This document shows, piece after piece, positions 36,498-44,635 of a stretch of DNA of 64,000 nucleotides (position 1 is the first letter of the stretch; every line of letters begins with the position of its first letter). The DNA is taken from positions 62,001-126,000 of the forward strand of contig NZ_JARVKW010000005.1 in assembly GCF_029813775.1 (NCBI RefSeq). The letters run 5' to 3'. The stretch comes from Streptomyces sp. DH24 (lineage in GTDB: Bacteria; Actinomycetota; Actinomycetes; Streptomycetales; Streptomycetaceae). The position numbers and the translations under genes are program-made. The notes beneath the pieces are model-generated. The model saw only the letters and a list, made by a program, of their open reading frames with translations, was not told where the DNA came from and searched no databases.

Positions 36498-37226
36498 ATG
36501 AGCGCGAGGTTCGGCGGCCGTACCGGCCTGCGGGGCAAACTCACCCAGTGGCTGCCCGGACGCCGCCCCAGGGAGGCCGTCGGCGAGGACGGCCGTGAGG
36601 CCCTGCTGCTCGCCGCCGCGGCCGCGGGACTGCCCCTCGCGCCCGCCGCGCACCCGGCCGGCTACCGCTGCTCCTGCGACCGCGTCGGCTGTCCCACCCC
36701 GGCCCGCCACCCCGTGTCGTTCGCCTGGCAGACGCAGTCCACCACCGACCGCGCCCAGATCGAGCGCTGGGCCCGCCACCAGCCGCAGGCCAACTTCATC
36801 ACCGCGACCGGCATGGTGCACGACGTGCTGGACGTGCCCCTGGACGCCGGACGCGCGGCCCTCGAACGGCTGCTCGCCGCCGGCATCGAGGTCGGGCCCG
36901 TCGCCGAGAGCGCCGACGGCCGGCTGCTGTTCTTCACCCTCACCCGCGGCACCCCCGAGGACGAGGACGAGTGGTGGCCCTGCGAGCTGGACTGCCACCC
37001 GGAGACCATGGACGAGCATCCCGGCCTGCGCTGGCACTGCCGCGGCTCCTACGTCCTCGTACCGCCCGCCCGGCTGCCCGGCGACGACGACCAGTCTGTG
37101 CACTGGGTACGCGGCCCCGAGCACGAACTGCCGGACCCGCTGAGCCTGCTGGAGGTCCTCACCGACTCCTGCGCCCGGTACGCGGGCGAGGAGCCGGCGC
37201 AGGCCTCCTGGCCCCTGCGGAACTGA
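36498..37226 (+). CDS. Prim-pol-domain protein (bifunctional primase/polymerase N-terminal-like)
   Basis: The 242-residue protein resembles the stand-alone bifunctional DNA primase/polymerase domain proteins of Streptomyces. The Cys-rich CSCDRVGCPTPARHPVSF (residues 55-72) and WARHQPQANFITATG, where archaeo-eukaryotic primase relatives show G.NxG, are visible. The acidic DVLDVPLDAG segment could carry catalytic acids. No helicase domain follows, so it is not a replication protein on its own. GAGGGG precedes the ATG at 36498. Role unknown. Confidence 0.72.
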   Translation: MSARFGGRTGLRGKLTQWLPGRRPREAVGEDGREALLLAAAAAGLPLAPAAHPAGYRCSCDRVGCPTPARHPVSFAWQTQSTTDRAQIERWARHQPQANFITATGMVHDVLDVPLDAGRAALERLLAAGIEVGPVAESADGRLLFFTLTRGTPEDEDEWWPCELDCHPETMDEHPGLRWHCRGSYVLVPPARLPGDDDQSVHWVRGPEHELPDPLSLLEVLTDSCARYAGEEPAQASWPLRN

Positions 37227-37253
37227 CCCCCGCCGCGGCGGGACCCGGGAGGG

Positions 37254-38246
37254 CTACTCGCCCTGCGCCGACGTCAGGCCCTGCACCCGGCCCAGGATCG
37301 CCACGTCCCCGGAGCCCTTCGGGTCGAGGGCGGCCTGGTTGGAGACGAACTCCATCGTCAGCGACTGCTTGATCTCACCCGTCGTCAGCGCCAGCACGCT
37401 CCTGTTCGGCGTCGGCACCGACGCGCCCGCCGCGGCCGTCTGCTTCTGGTAGTGGCGCGTGGTGAAGAACACCAGCGCCCCGCCGTCCGCGGTGCGCAGC
37501 CCCAGCGGCGCGTAGTCGCCGTTCGTCAGCGGCTCGTCGATGTACTGCGTGGCCAGGCCCGGCTTCGCCGCCTCCTTCTTGCGCAACTGCCGCCACACCG
37601 TGGTGTGGGCGCCCGCCGCGAAGGAGTCCCCGCCGTCCTTGAGGTACGTCGCGTACTCGCCGCTCAGCCGGCCCGGCGCCACGGCGACGTCCGTGGAGTT
37701 CGCGTCCACGGCCTGAGCCCAGCCGTCCTTGTCCGTCTTGAACCGCGGCACGTCCTCGGGGGCGAGCAGCGTCAGATACGCCACCTCCCACGGCTCGTCC
37801 AGGCCGCCCCGCGTGAACACCAGCAGCCAGCGCGCGTCGCCGCCCTTGTTGCCCCGCGCGTCGGCGAGGAACCAGCGGGGCCAGCCCGCCTTCTTCGGAA
37901 TGGTGAACTTCGGGTCGGTCAGCGTCAGCGGAGTGTGCGCGGGGTTGCCGTCCGGGTTGTTCGCCCGGCCCGCCTTCAGCCGCGCCCCGTCGATGTCGGC
38001 GAGGGCACCGGTGACGTGACCGGCGTCAAGGGAACGGTCGTAGGCCTTGTCGGCCTTGTTGTACGCGGCTGTGAACTGCCGCAGCGCCTTCGCGGCCTCG
38101 GCGCGGGTGGCCGACGGGAGCACCTCGCGCTCCCCGTGCACCACCACGCATCCGCTCGCCGTCAACGACAATGCGGTCACCGACGCCGCCACCAGCGCGC
38201 TCCGGTCAAGCCTGCGGAGCCTTCGAAGGCCGCGATCCCTGCTCAT
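37254..38246 (-). CDS. Secreted lipoprotein of unknown function
   Basis: The 330-residue protein has an Arg-rich N-terminus, a hydrophobic stretch and the lipobox LTASGC with Cys33, so it should be lipid-anchored outside the membrane. The mature part has repeated Trp and Lys/Asp-rich segments (KAGWPRWFLADARG, DEPWEVAYL) and no catalytic motif I can name. It is convergent with the prim-pol gene, 27 bases away, and divergent from the PhzF gene. Confidence 0.8.
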   Translation of the reverse strand: MSRDRGLRRLRRLDRSALVAASVTALSLTASGCVVVHGEREVLPSATRAEAAKALRQFTAAYNKADKAYDRSLDAGHVTGALADIDGARLKAGRANNPDGNPAHTPLTLTDPKFTIPKKAGWPRWFLADARGNKGGDARWLLVFTRGGLDEPWEVAYLTLLAPEDVPRFKTDKDGWAQAVDANSTDVAVAPGRLSGEYATYLKDGGDSFAAGAHTTVWRQLRKKEAAKPGLATQYIDEPLTNGDYAPLGLRTADGGALVFFTTRHYQKQTAAAGASVPTPNRSVLALTTGEIKQSLTMEFVSNQAALDPKGSGDVAILGRVQGLTSAQGE

Positions 38247-38473
38247 GAGGTCCCTTCACCTTCCCCTTTCCGGAGGCGAACCCTACCGGGGCGAGGAAAA
38301 GCGCGAGCGTCGGGTTCGGGTACAGCAGCCACACCGTGACCTGGAGGCCGGCCGGACCGGGCCGGAAGGTGAACACGCCCTTCAGCGGGGTCCCGTACCA
38401 GCTGTCCGGTGAGCCGGGGAAAGGCCGAGGAGCCCCGCCCCCGCCGCCGCCCCCGCGATGCTTCAATGCCCCG

Positions 38474-39151
38474 GTGACTGACTACGACGTGCTGCGCGTC
38501 TTCTGCGCGGCGAACGGCGGCTACGGCAACGAACTCTGCGTCGTCCGCGACGGCTCCCTGCTGCCGGACCGGGCGGAACGGCAGGAGTTCGCGGCCAAAC
38601 TCGGCTTCGGCGAGACGGTGTTCGTGGACGACCCCGAGCGCGGCGTCATCGACATCTACACGCCGACGCTGCGCCTGCCGTTCGCCGGTCACTCCTGCGT
38701 CGGCACGGCCTGGCTCCTCGACGTGCCCGAACTGGTCACGCCCGCCGGGGTGGTGGGCGCCCGGCTCGACGGGGAGTTCAGCTGGATCGAGGCCCGCGCG
38801 GAATGGGTCCCGCCGCACACCCTGCGCCAGTACGCCACGGCCGCCGAGGTGGACGACCTGCCGGTGCCGCCGCCGGAGGTGGGGACACCTCCCGCGCCTT
38901 TCGGGCAGCGGGGGAGGGTGTACGCCTGGGCCTGGGAGGACGAGGCGGCGGGCCGGGTCCGCGCCCGCGCCTTCCCCGGCCGGGGCGACGGCATCGAGGA
39001 GGACGAGGCGACGGGCGCGGCGGCCCTGCTCCTCACCGACCTGCTGGGCCGGGCCCTCAACATCACGCAGGGCGCGGGCTCCCAGCTCCTCACCGCACCC
39101 CAGCCGGGCGGCTGGACGGAGATCGGGGGCCGGGTGCGCCTGGAGCGCTGA
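38474..39151 (+). CDS. PhzF-family isomerase-like protein
   Basis: The 225-residue protein belongs to the PhzF phenazine-biosynthesis/diaminopimelate-epimerase-like fold. GYGNELCVV replaces the usual GNPLAVV; GETVFVDD, PFAGHSCVGTAWLL and EDEATGAAALLL align with the family blocks. It is shorter than typical members (about 260-300 residues). GTG at 38474 begins directly at the first strand. No phenazine genes are present; most PhzF relatives have unknown substrates. Confidence 0.83.
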   Translation: MTDYDVLRVFCAANGGYGNELCVVRDGSLLPDRAERQEFAAKLGFGETVFVDDPERGVIDIYTPTLRLPFAGHSCVGTAWLLDVPELVTPAGVVGARLDGEFSWIEARAEWVPPHTLRQYATAAEVDDLPVPPPEVGTPPAPFGQRGRVYAWAWEDEAAGRVRARAFPGRGDGIEEDEATGAAALLLTDLLGRALNITQGAGSQLLTAPQPGGWTEIGGRVRLER

Positions 39152-39320
39152 GGTTCCCCGCGCGCGGCGGGCCCCGCGGTGCGCGGCCGGTGGGCGGCGG
39201 GCGCGGGTGGCCGTCGCACGTCCGAGGTCATTCGAGCGTCCGTACGGGTGCAGCGACGTGTGTGCGAGAGCGGGAACGGGGACCTCTGGCCCGACCACTC
39301 AGCTTCGTGAGAGGAGCCTC

Positions 39321-39521
39321 ATGCGTATCCGATCAGTCCTGGCCGCAGCTCTGCTGGCCGCCGCCCTCACCGCCACGGGCGCGACCACCGCGACGGCGGA
39401 CGGGGACCACGACCCCCACCACTCGAAGGGCCACGGCGGTAAGTGCGACACCTACTTCGGTGCGATCGACACGGAGACCAGCGACCTGTTCTGGGGCGGC
39501 CGCGAGTGCGGCCATCACTGA
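39321..39521 (+). CDS. Small secreted His-rich protein
   Basis: The 66-residue product has a signal peptide (RIRSVLAAALLAAALTATGATTATA). A mature segment of about 40 residues is rich in His, Asp and Gly, with two cysteines (GKCDTYFG and RECGHH). ATG 39321 has GAGAGGAG 7-8 bases upstream. Metal binding is suggested by the histidines, and a disulfide by the cysteine pair, but no family is recognised. Confidence 0.72.
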   Translation: MRIRSVLAAALLAAALTATGATTATADGDHDPHHSKGHGGKCDTYFGAIDTETSDLFWGGRECGHH

Positions 39522-39534
39522 GCCGACCGCACAA

Positions 39535-39570
39535 CCGGGCCCTCCGCACGCGTGTGTGCCGGGGGCCCGG
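39535..39570. terminator. Bidirectional terminator
   Basis: CCGGGCCC (39535-39542) pairs with GGGCCCGG (39563-39570), with an inner GCAC/GTGC stem. It lies between the convergent small secreted protein and heme oxygenase genes. Confidence 0.6.
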
Positions 39571-39608
39571 CCTCGTTGTCCGGGGTGCTCGGGCGGGGCT
39601 CGCGCCGG

Positions 39609-40256
39609 TCAGGCCGAGAGGGGGAACTCGTCGCCCAGGGCGCGGAAGACGGCCGTGTTCAGCGCGAAGGCCCGCTTGCACTCCGCCACGATCCGCTGCT
39701 TCTCCAACTCGTCCACCCGGATGCCGTCCAGCAGCTCCCGGTAGGTCCGCTTGAACGCGGCCGGGTTGCCGATCTCCTCGAACACGTAGAAGCGGACGCC
39801 GTCGCCCTTCTTCGTGAACCCCCACGTCTTCTCCGCCCGGCCGCGGATGATCTGGCCGCCGGACAGGTCGCCGAGGTAGCGCGTGTAGTGGTGGGCGACA
39901 TAACCGCCCGGCCAGTCGCGGGCGCACTCCTCGACCCGCGCCGCGTACTCCCGGGTGGCCGGCAGGGCCGTCAGGGTCGAGCGCCAGCCGGGCCCCCGCA
40001 GATGGGCGAGGTCCCGCTCCAGCGACGCCAGCCGGAACAGCTCCGGGCGGACGAACGGCCCGGCCACCGGGTCCGAGGCCAGCGCCCCGGCCGTGTCCTC
40101 CAGCGCCTCGTACACGAACCACAGCTGCTCGGTGTAGCGGGCGTACGCGTCCACGCCGAGCCGGCCGCCGAGCAGGTCGCTCATGAACGTCGAGGTCTCC
40201 GCCTCCACATGCTGCTCGTGGGAGGCGGTGCGGATCTGTGTCGAGAACGCGTCCAT
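39609..40256 (-). CDS. Biliverdin-producing heme oxygenase
   Basis: This 215-residue all-helical heme oxygenase has the proximal heme-ligand His in TASHEQHVEAE near residue 14 and the distal helix glycine motif LGDLSGGQIIRG near 135. It oxidises heme to biliverdin, CO and Fe(II), releasing iron from heme. GGAGAAG precedes ATG 40256. An iron-box palindrome lies in its leader, so expression should rise under iron limitation. Confidence 0.92.
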   Translation of the reverse strand: MDAFSTQIRTASHEQHVEAETSTFMSDLLGGRLGVDAYARYTEQLWFVYEALEDTAGALASDPVAGPFVRPELFRLASLERDLAHLRGPGWRSTLTALPATREYAARVEECARDWPGGYVAHHYTRYLGDLSGGQIIRGRAEKTWGFTKKGDGVRFYVFEEIGNPAAFKRTYRELLDGIRVDELEKQRIVAECKRAFALNTAVFRALGDEFPLSA

Positions 40257-40274
40257 GAGGCCGATCTTCTCCGG

Positions 40275-40288
40275 TTAGGGTCACCTAA
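40275..40288. promoter_or_regulatory. Iron box (DmdR/IdeR-type operator)
   Basis: TTAGGGTCACCTAA has inverted TTAGG/CCTAA arms, the core of the actinobacterial iron-dependent repressor box. It sits 19 bases upstream of the heme oxygenase start codon. Confidence 0.7.
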
Positions 40289-40377
40289 GTCAATGGTTTG
40301 CCGACAGCCTGTCGGTAAGACCGTACCCCGGGCACCACGGAAAGAAGCACGAGAGCAGAGGCGCGAGGGAATCCACG

Positions 40378-40414
40378 AAAAACCCGCCCCCTCCGGAGAA
40401 CCGGGGAGGGCGGG
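40378..40414 (-). terminator. Classical intrinsic terminator of the methionine aminopeptidase gene
   Basis: On the minus strand a 14-bp GC-rich stem (40401-40414 with 40383-40396, one mismatch and one wobble) with a 4-base loop is followed directly by TTTTT. A true U-tract is uncommon in Streptomyces terminators. Confidence 0.8.
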
Positions 40415-40443
40415 GAAGGCGGGCGGAAGGGCCGGTGCGGCGG

Positions 40444-41301
40444 TCAGGGCAGCGTGAGGATCTCCGCGCCCGAGTCCGTCACGACCAGCGTGTGCTCGAA
40501 CTGGGCCGTGCGCTTGCGGTCCTTCGTCACCACGGTCCAGCCGTCGTCCCACATGTCGTACTCGTGCGTGCCGAGCGTCAGCATCGGCTCGATCGTGAAC
40601 GTCATCCCGGGCTGCATGACCGTCGTCGCGTGCGGGCTGTCGTAGTGCGGGACGATCAGGCCCGAGTGGAAGGCCGTGCTGATGCCGTGACCGGTGAAGT
40701 CCCGCACGACGCCGTAGCCGAAGCGCTTCGCGTACGACTCGATGACCCGGCCGATGATGTTGATCTGGCGGCCCGGCTTGACCGCCTTGATCGCCCGGTT
40801 CAGCGCCTCGCGGGTGCGCTCCACGAGCAGCCGGCTCTCCTCGTCGACCTCGCCGACCAGGTACGTGGCGTTGTTGTCGCCGTGCACCCCGCCGATGTAC
40901 GCGGTCACGTCGAGGTTGACGATGTCGCCGTCCCTGAGGACGGTGGAGTCCGGGATGCCGTGGCAGATGACCTCGTTGACCGACGTGCACAGCGACTTCG
41001 GGAAGCCGCGGTAGCCGAGCGTCGACGGGTAGGCGCCGTGGTCGCACATGTACTCGTGGGCCACCCGGTCCAGCTCGTCCGTGGTCACGCCCGGCGCGAT
41101 GAGCTCGGCGGCCTCCGCCATCGCCCGCGCGGCGATCCGGCCGGCGACCCGCATCGCCTCCACGGTCTCGGGGGTCTGCACCTCCGGCCCCGTGTACGGC
41201 GCCGGCGCGGGCTTGCCCACGTACTCGGGACGGCGGATGTTTCCGGGTACGGAACGGGTGGGAGACAGCTCCCCTGGTACGAGCAGCGACTGGCCAGACA
41301 T
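40444..41301 (-). CDS. map: Type I methionine aminopeptidase
   Basis: This 285-residue metallopeptidase removes N-terminal methionine from nascent proteins. Metal ligands are visible in order: [10 protein letters not shown] (Asp), VHGDNNATY (Asp), FTGHGIST (His), TIEPM (Glu) and QFEHTLVVT (Glu). A Pro-rich N-terminal extension of about 40 residues ([18 protein letters not shown]) is typical of one of the two actinobacterial MetAP1 isoforms. It is divergent from the 75-residue protein gene and ends at a U-tract terminator. Confidence 0.94.
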   Translation of the reverse strand: MSGQSLLVPGELSPTRSVPGNIRRPEYVGKPAPAPYTGPEVQTPETVEAMRVAGRIAARAMAEAAELIAPGVTTDELDRVAHEYMCDHGAYPSTLGYRGFPKSLCTSVNEVICHGIPDSTVLRDGDIVNLDVTAYIGGVHGDNNATYLVGEVDEESRLLVERTREALNRAIKAVKPGRQINIIGRVIESYAKRFGYGVVRDFTGHGISTAFHSGLIVPHYDSPHATTVMQPGMTFTIEPMLTLGTHEYDMWDDGWTVVTKDRKRTAQFEHTLVVTDSGAEILTLP

Positions 41302-41358
41302 GCCAGCGAGTCTAACCAGCGGGCGTGGGGCACCATGTCCGTGGCGAAAGGAGCCGTC

Positions 41359-41586
41359 ATGGCCCTGTTCAAGAAGCGCACGGTCGGAAAGCCGGGCGAG
41401 TGGTACTACTGCCTGAAGCACCAGAAGGTCGAGGAGGGCCCGGAGTGTCCCGCCAAGGACCGCTTCGGCCCGTACACGAGCCGCCAGGAGGCCGAGCACG
41501 CGATGGAGATCGCCCGCGAACGCAACCTGGAATGGGAGACGGACCCGAACTGGCACGACGCCCCGAAGCGCGACGCCCAGGAATAA
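41359..41586 (+). CDS. Small conserved-looking protein, function unknown
   Basis: The 75-residue product starts at ATG 41359 behind AAAGGAG. It contains [22 protein letters not shown], split as [11 protein letters not shown] then [11 protein letters not shown], with two cysteines that may bind metal, then [21 protein letters not shown], resembling the helix of SPOR-like repeats. A longer in-frame start at 41335 lacks a ribosome-binding site. No enzymatic motif is visible. Confidence 0.75.
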   Translation: MALFKKRTVGKPGEWYYCLKHQKVEEGPECPAKDRFGPYTSRQEAEHAMEIARERNLEWETDPNWHDAPKRDAQE

Positions 41587-41625
41587 ACCCACGACGGCCC
41601 CACCCCGCCCCGCCCCGCGCAGCCT

Positions 41626-41672
41626 GCGGGCATGCGTGCCGCCCGGGGCGGCACGGGTGGGCGCAGGCGGCA
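41626..41672. repeat. Dispersed hairpin element, copy 1
   Basis: This 47-base intergenic element contains the hairpin GTGCCGCC-CGG-GGCGGCAC followed by GGGTGGGCGCAGGCGGCA. A near-identical copy lies at 59654-59699. Here it sits between convergent genes, where it could act as a terminator. Confidence 0.6.
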
Positions 41673-41808
41673 CCCCTCGCCGCCGGGCAGCCGCACCCCG
41701 TGACGGCACCGCAGCCCACCCGCACGTCTCCACCGGGGCCGACGGCGACGCCGTACTCCACCCGCACGACTCCACCGCACCGGCGACGACGCCGTACCCC
41801 ACCGCACC

Positions 41809-42417
41809 TCACCACCGCGCCGGCGGCGGTGCCGTGATCCGTTCCGCCAGCTCGGACAGCCGGTCCCGGAATCGCCGCCGCCCCCGCGGCAGCGGCACCG
41901 CGTTCTCGCCGGCCGCCGCACTCACCAGATGCTGCACCGTGTCCAGGTCCAGCTCGCCCTCCCGGGGCACGGCCAGCGCCTCGTGCGCCATCGCCCCCAG
42001 GTCCCCCTCCTCGGCCCCGCCCCCCAGCGCCAGCACCCGCGCCCCCGCCCGCCGCGCGTCGTACACCCGCTCCAGCAGCGCGGCCCCCGGCTCCTGCGGC
42101 GCCACCACGAACAGCGTCTCGCCGCGCCGCGCCGCCGCCAGCCGCCCGAGGCCCACCGCCAGGTGGGCCGGGTCCGAGGGGCGCGGGTCGTGCCGTACGA
42201 GCGTCGGCGCGAGCTCCGGCGTGCCCGACCAGGCGGCCTCGTCCACCAGATGCGCCGCGAGATGCCACGGCTCGTACTCCGCCGTGCCCACGAGCAGCAG
42301 CCCGCCCCCGTGCGACACGACCGACCCGCGCAGCACCCCCGCGAACCGCCGGGTGGCCCCCAACCACCCCGTCCCGGCGAGCACTTCACGCAGCAACGCG
42401 ACCCGTACGGCATCCAT
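41809..42417 (-). CDS. Conserved-looking cytoplasmic protein, function unknown
   Basis: The 202-residue protein starts at ATG 42417 (MDAVRVALLREVLAG). It has alternating strands and helices, GETLFVVAPQEPGAALLERV and ARVLALGGGAEEGDLG, faintly like SIS-type sugar isomerase folds. I cannot assign a family. The end is basic (RGRRRFRDRLSELAERI). It is divergent from the F420-dependent reductase gene. Confidence 0.7.
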   Translation of the reverse strand: MDAVRVALLREVLAGTGWLGATRRFAGVLRGSVVSHGGGLLLVGTAEYEPWHLAAHLVDEAAWSGTPELAPTLVRHDPRPSDPAHLAVGLGRLAAARRGETLFVVAPQEPGAALLERVYDARRAGARVLALGGGAEEGDLGAMAHEALAVPREGELDLDTVQHLVSAAAGENAVPLPRGRRRFRDRLSELAERITAPPPARW

Positions 42418-42557
42418 GGGGCCGCATCCTGCCGCAACGGGGCACACAGGACGCCGGTTTCGGCACGAATTCGCCCGACCCGGGGACGGGAGCGTGGCCC
42501 GTCGCCGACGGCGCACCTGAGCCGAGGACGCCTGCGGCACGGACGTAAAGTCGGCCC

Positions 42558-43283
42558 ATGACCTCTACCGACAGTGCACAGACGCCCACCGGTGCCCCGG
42601 CGAAGGCCCCGGCCAAGGACCCCTGGGACCTGCCCGACGTGTCCGGCCTCGTCGTCGGCGTGCTCGGCGGCACCGGCCCGCAGGGCAAGGGCCTCGCGTA
42701 CCGCCTCGCCAAGGCCGGCCAGAAGGTGATCATCGGCTCGCGTGCCGCCGACCGCGCGCGGGCCGCCGCCGAGGAGCTCGGCCACGGCGTCGAGGGCGCC
42801 GACAACGCCGAGACCGCCCGCCGCAGCGACATCGTGATCGTCGCCGTGCCGTGGGAGGGGCACGGCAAGACCCTGGAGTCGCTGCGCGAGGAACTGGCCG
42901 GCAAGCTCGTCGTCGACTGCGTCAACCCGCTCGGCTTCGACAAGAAGGGCGCCTACGCGCTCAAGCCCGAGGAGGGCAGCGCCGCCCAGCAGGCCGCCGC
43001 GCTGCTGCCGGACTCCCGCGTCACCGCCGCCTTCCACCACCTGTCGGCCGTCCTGCTCCAGGACCCGGAGATCGACGAGATCGACACCGACGTGATGGTG
43101 CTGGGCGAGGAGCGCGCCGACGTGGAGATCGTCCAGGCGCTGGCCGGCCGCATCCCCGGCATGCGCGGCATCTTCGCCGGGCGGCTGCGCAACGCCCACC
43201 AGGTCGAGTCGCTGGTCGCCAACCTGATCTCCGTCAACCGCCGCTACAAGGCGCACGCGGGGCTCCGCGTCACGGACGTATGA
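42558..43283 (+). CDS. npdG: F420H2:NADP+ oxidoreductase
   Basis: The 241-residue protein begins, after a Pro/Ala-rich tail of about 30 residues, with VVGVLGGTGPQGKGLAYRLA, the GxGxxG-type NADP site. KVIIGSRAADRARAAAEEL and VDCVNPLGFDKKG follow. This is the NADPH:F420 reductase family (NpdG/Fno), which transfers hydride between NADPH and deazaflavin F420 and so supplies reduced F420 in actinobacteria. A small membrane protein gene follows 65 bases later. Confidence 0.88.
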   Translation: MTSTDSAQTPTGAPAKAPAKDPWDLPDVSGLVVGVLGGTGPQGKGLAYRLAKAGQKVIIGSRAADRARAAAEELGHGVEGADNAETARRSDIVIVAVPWEGHGKTLESLREELAGKLVVDCVNPLGFDKKGAYALKPEEGSAAQQAAALLPDSRVTAAFHHLSAVLLQDPEIDEIDTDVMVLGEERADVEIVQALAGRIPGMRGIFAGRLRNAHQVESLVANLISVNRRYKAHAGLRVTDV

Positions 43284-43348
43284 GGCGATGGGGGACACTG
43301 GTGCCGGCAGCAGTTGCCAGCAGTGTCCCCCGACAGGAGCCGAACGTC

Positions 43349-43540
43349 ATGCCCCGTCTCGCCCTCTACAGCCTCGCCGTCTGCCTCCTCGCCGTCGCCG
43401 CGGCGGTGGTCTCCTTCATGAAGGGCGCCTGGCTCGGGATCGTCTGGGTGCTGATCGCGGGCCTGTCGTCCAACATGACCTGGTACTACGTCAAGCGCGG
43501 CCGGGCCGCAGGCGGCGCGGACCGGTCCGTCACGGGCTGA
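43349..43540 (+). CDS. Small two-helix membrane protein
   Basis: The 63-residue product has two predicted membrane helices (LYSLAVCLLAVAAAVVSF and LGIVWVLIAGLSSNMTWYYV) and a basic C-terminus. CAGGAG precedes the ATG. Its last 11 bases overlap the convergent M50 peptidase gene. Function unknown. Confidence 0.68.
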   Translation: MPRLALYSLAVCLLAVAAAVVSFMKGAWLGIVWVLIAGLSSNMTWYYVKRGRAAGGADRSVTG

Positions 43541-44330
43541 CCGAGCAGTACTCGTCCGAGCCGCGCCAGAAGCGGTACAGGTCGTAGCCGCAGTACGTGT
43601 CGACGTCGCCGATGCCGAGCCCCCGCAGGATCGCGTCGACCGCGTCGAAGAACACGGCGTTGACCGACGGCACCCACAGCAGCGCGAACACGAACAGCAG
43701 GCCGAACGGGGCGAACGGCTCCACCTGCCGCTTCACGTGGTACGACAGCCAGGGCTCCAGCACGCCGTAGCCGTCCAGGCCCGGGACCGGCAGGAAGTTC
43801 AGGATCGCCGCGGTCACCTGGAGCAGGGCGAGGAAGGCCAGCGCGAACCGGAAGTCCCGCGGCACCCCGTCCAGCGCGTCCAGCCAGAACGGGGCCGTGC
43901 ACACGATCGCGAACAGCACGTTCGTCAGCGGACCCGCGGCCGAGATCAGGCTGTGCCGCCAGCGGCCCCGGATGCGGCCCCGTTCGATGAACACCGCGCC
44001 GCCGGGCAGACCGATGCCGCCCAGCATCACGAACACCACCGGCAGCACGATGCTCAGCAGGGCGTGCGTGTACTTCAGGGGGTTCAGCGTGAGGTAGCCC
44101 CTGGTGCCGACGGACAGGTCGCCGCTGTGCAGTGCGGTACGGGCGTGCGCGTACTCGTGCAGGCACAGCGACACGATCCACGCCGCCGTCACGAACAGGA
44201 AGACCGCCACCCCGGGCTGCGCGGCGAACCCCGTCCAGGTGGCCCACCCCGTGACCGCGGTGACGGCCACGATCCCCAGGAACACCGGACTGATCCGCCG
44301 CTCACTGCGCCGACTGGCGGTGGTGGCCAT
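43530..44330 (-). CDS. M50-family (site-2 protease-like) membrane metallopeptidase
   Basis: This 266-residue protein with about six membrane helices has the zinc motif in CLHEYAHAR (HExxH form HEYAH) in an early helix. A later NFLPVPGLDGYGVL matches the conserved NxxPxxxLDG motif that provides the third ligand. It lacks PDZ and CBS domains. Such peptidases cut membrane segments of regulators such as anti-sigma factors; the substrate here is unknown. Confidence 0.87.
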   Translation of the reverse strand: MATTASRRSERRISPVFLGIVAVTAVTGWATWTGFAAQPGVAVFLFVTAAWIVSLCLHEYAHARTALHSGDLSVGTRGYLTLNPLKYTHALLSIVLPVVFVMLGGIGLPGGAVFIERGRIRGRWRHSLISAAGPLTNVLFAIVCTAPFWLDALDGVPRDFRFALAFLALLQVTAAILNFLPVPGLDGYGVLEPWLSYHVKRQVEPFAPFGLLFVFALLWVPSVNAVFFDAVDAILRGLGIGDVDTYCGYDLYRFWRGSDEYCSVSP

Positions 44331-44455
44331 GAAACCCCCCGAACTCGTGAACACGCTGGCCCGCCCGACGGTACTGGACCTGCGGCGACCACGGACAGCC
44401 ACGCCGCCCCGGCCCGCCTCCCGGGCGGCGTCCCGCCACACCGGGCGGGGGTGAC

Positions 44456-44605
44456 ACCGTGACGGCACCCGTCCCCCGGCGAGAGGGGTGGGCGGGGCGC
44501 CGTGATGGCACCCGTTCCCCGCGCCGCGTCGGGTCTTCGGTCAAGCGGGGTGGGCGCGATGCCGTGACGGCACGGTTCCCCGCGCCGCGCCGCGCCGGGA
44601 GAGCC
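44456..44605. repeat. Three imperfect tandem copies upstream of the AfsR-like gene
   Basis: The block GGGGTGGGCG...CCGTGAYGGCAC...CCCCGCGCC recurs about three times at a period of roughly 55-65 bases. It fills most of the gap between the peptidase and the regulator gene. Similar CCGTGACGGCAC motifs occur near 41697. Confidence 0.5.
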
Positions 44606-44635
44606 CCGTGCCGCCGTCCCACCCCACCGGGGACA

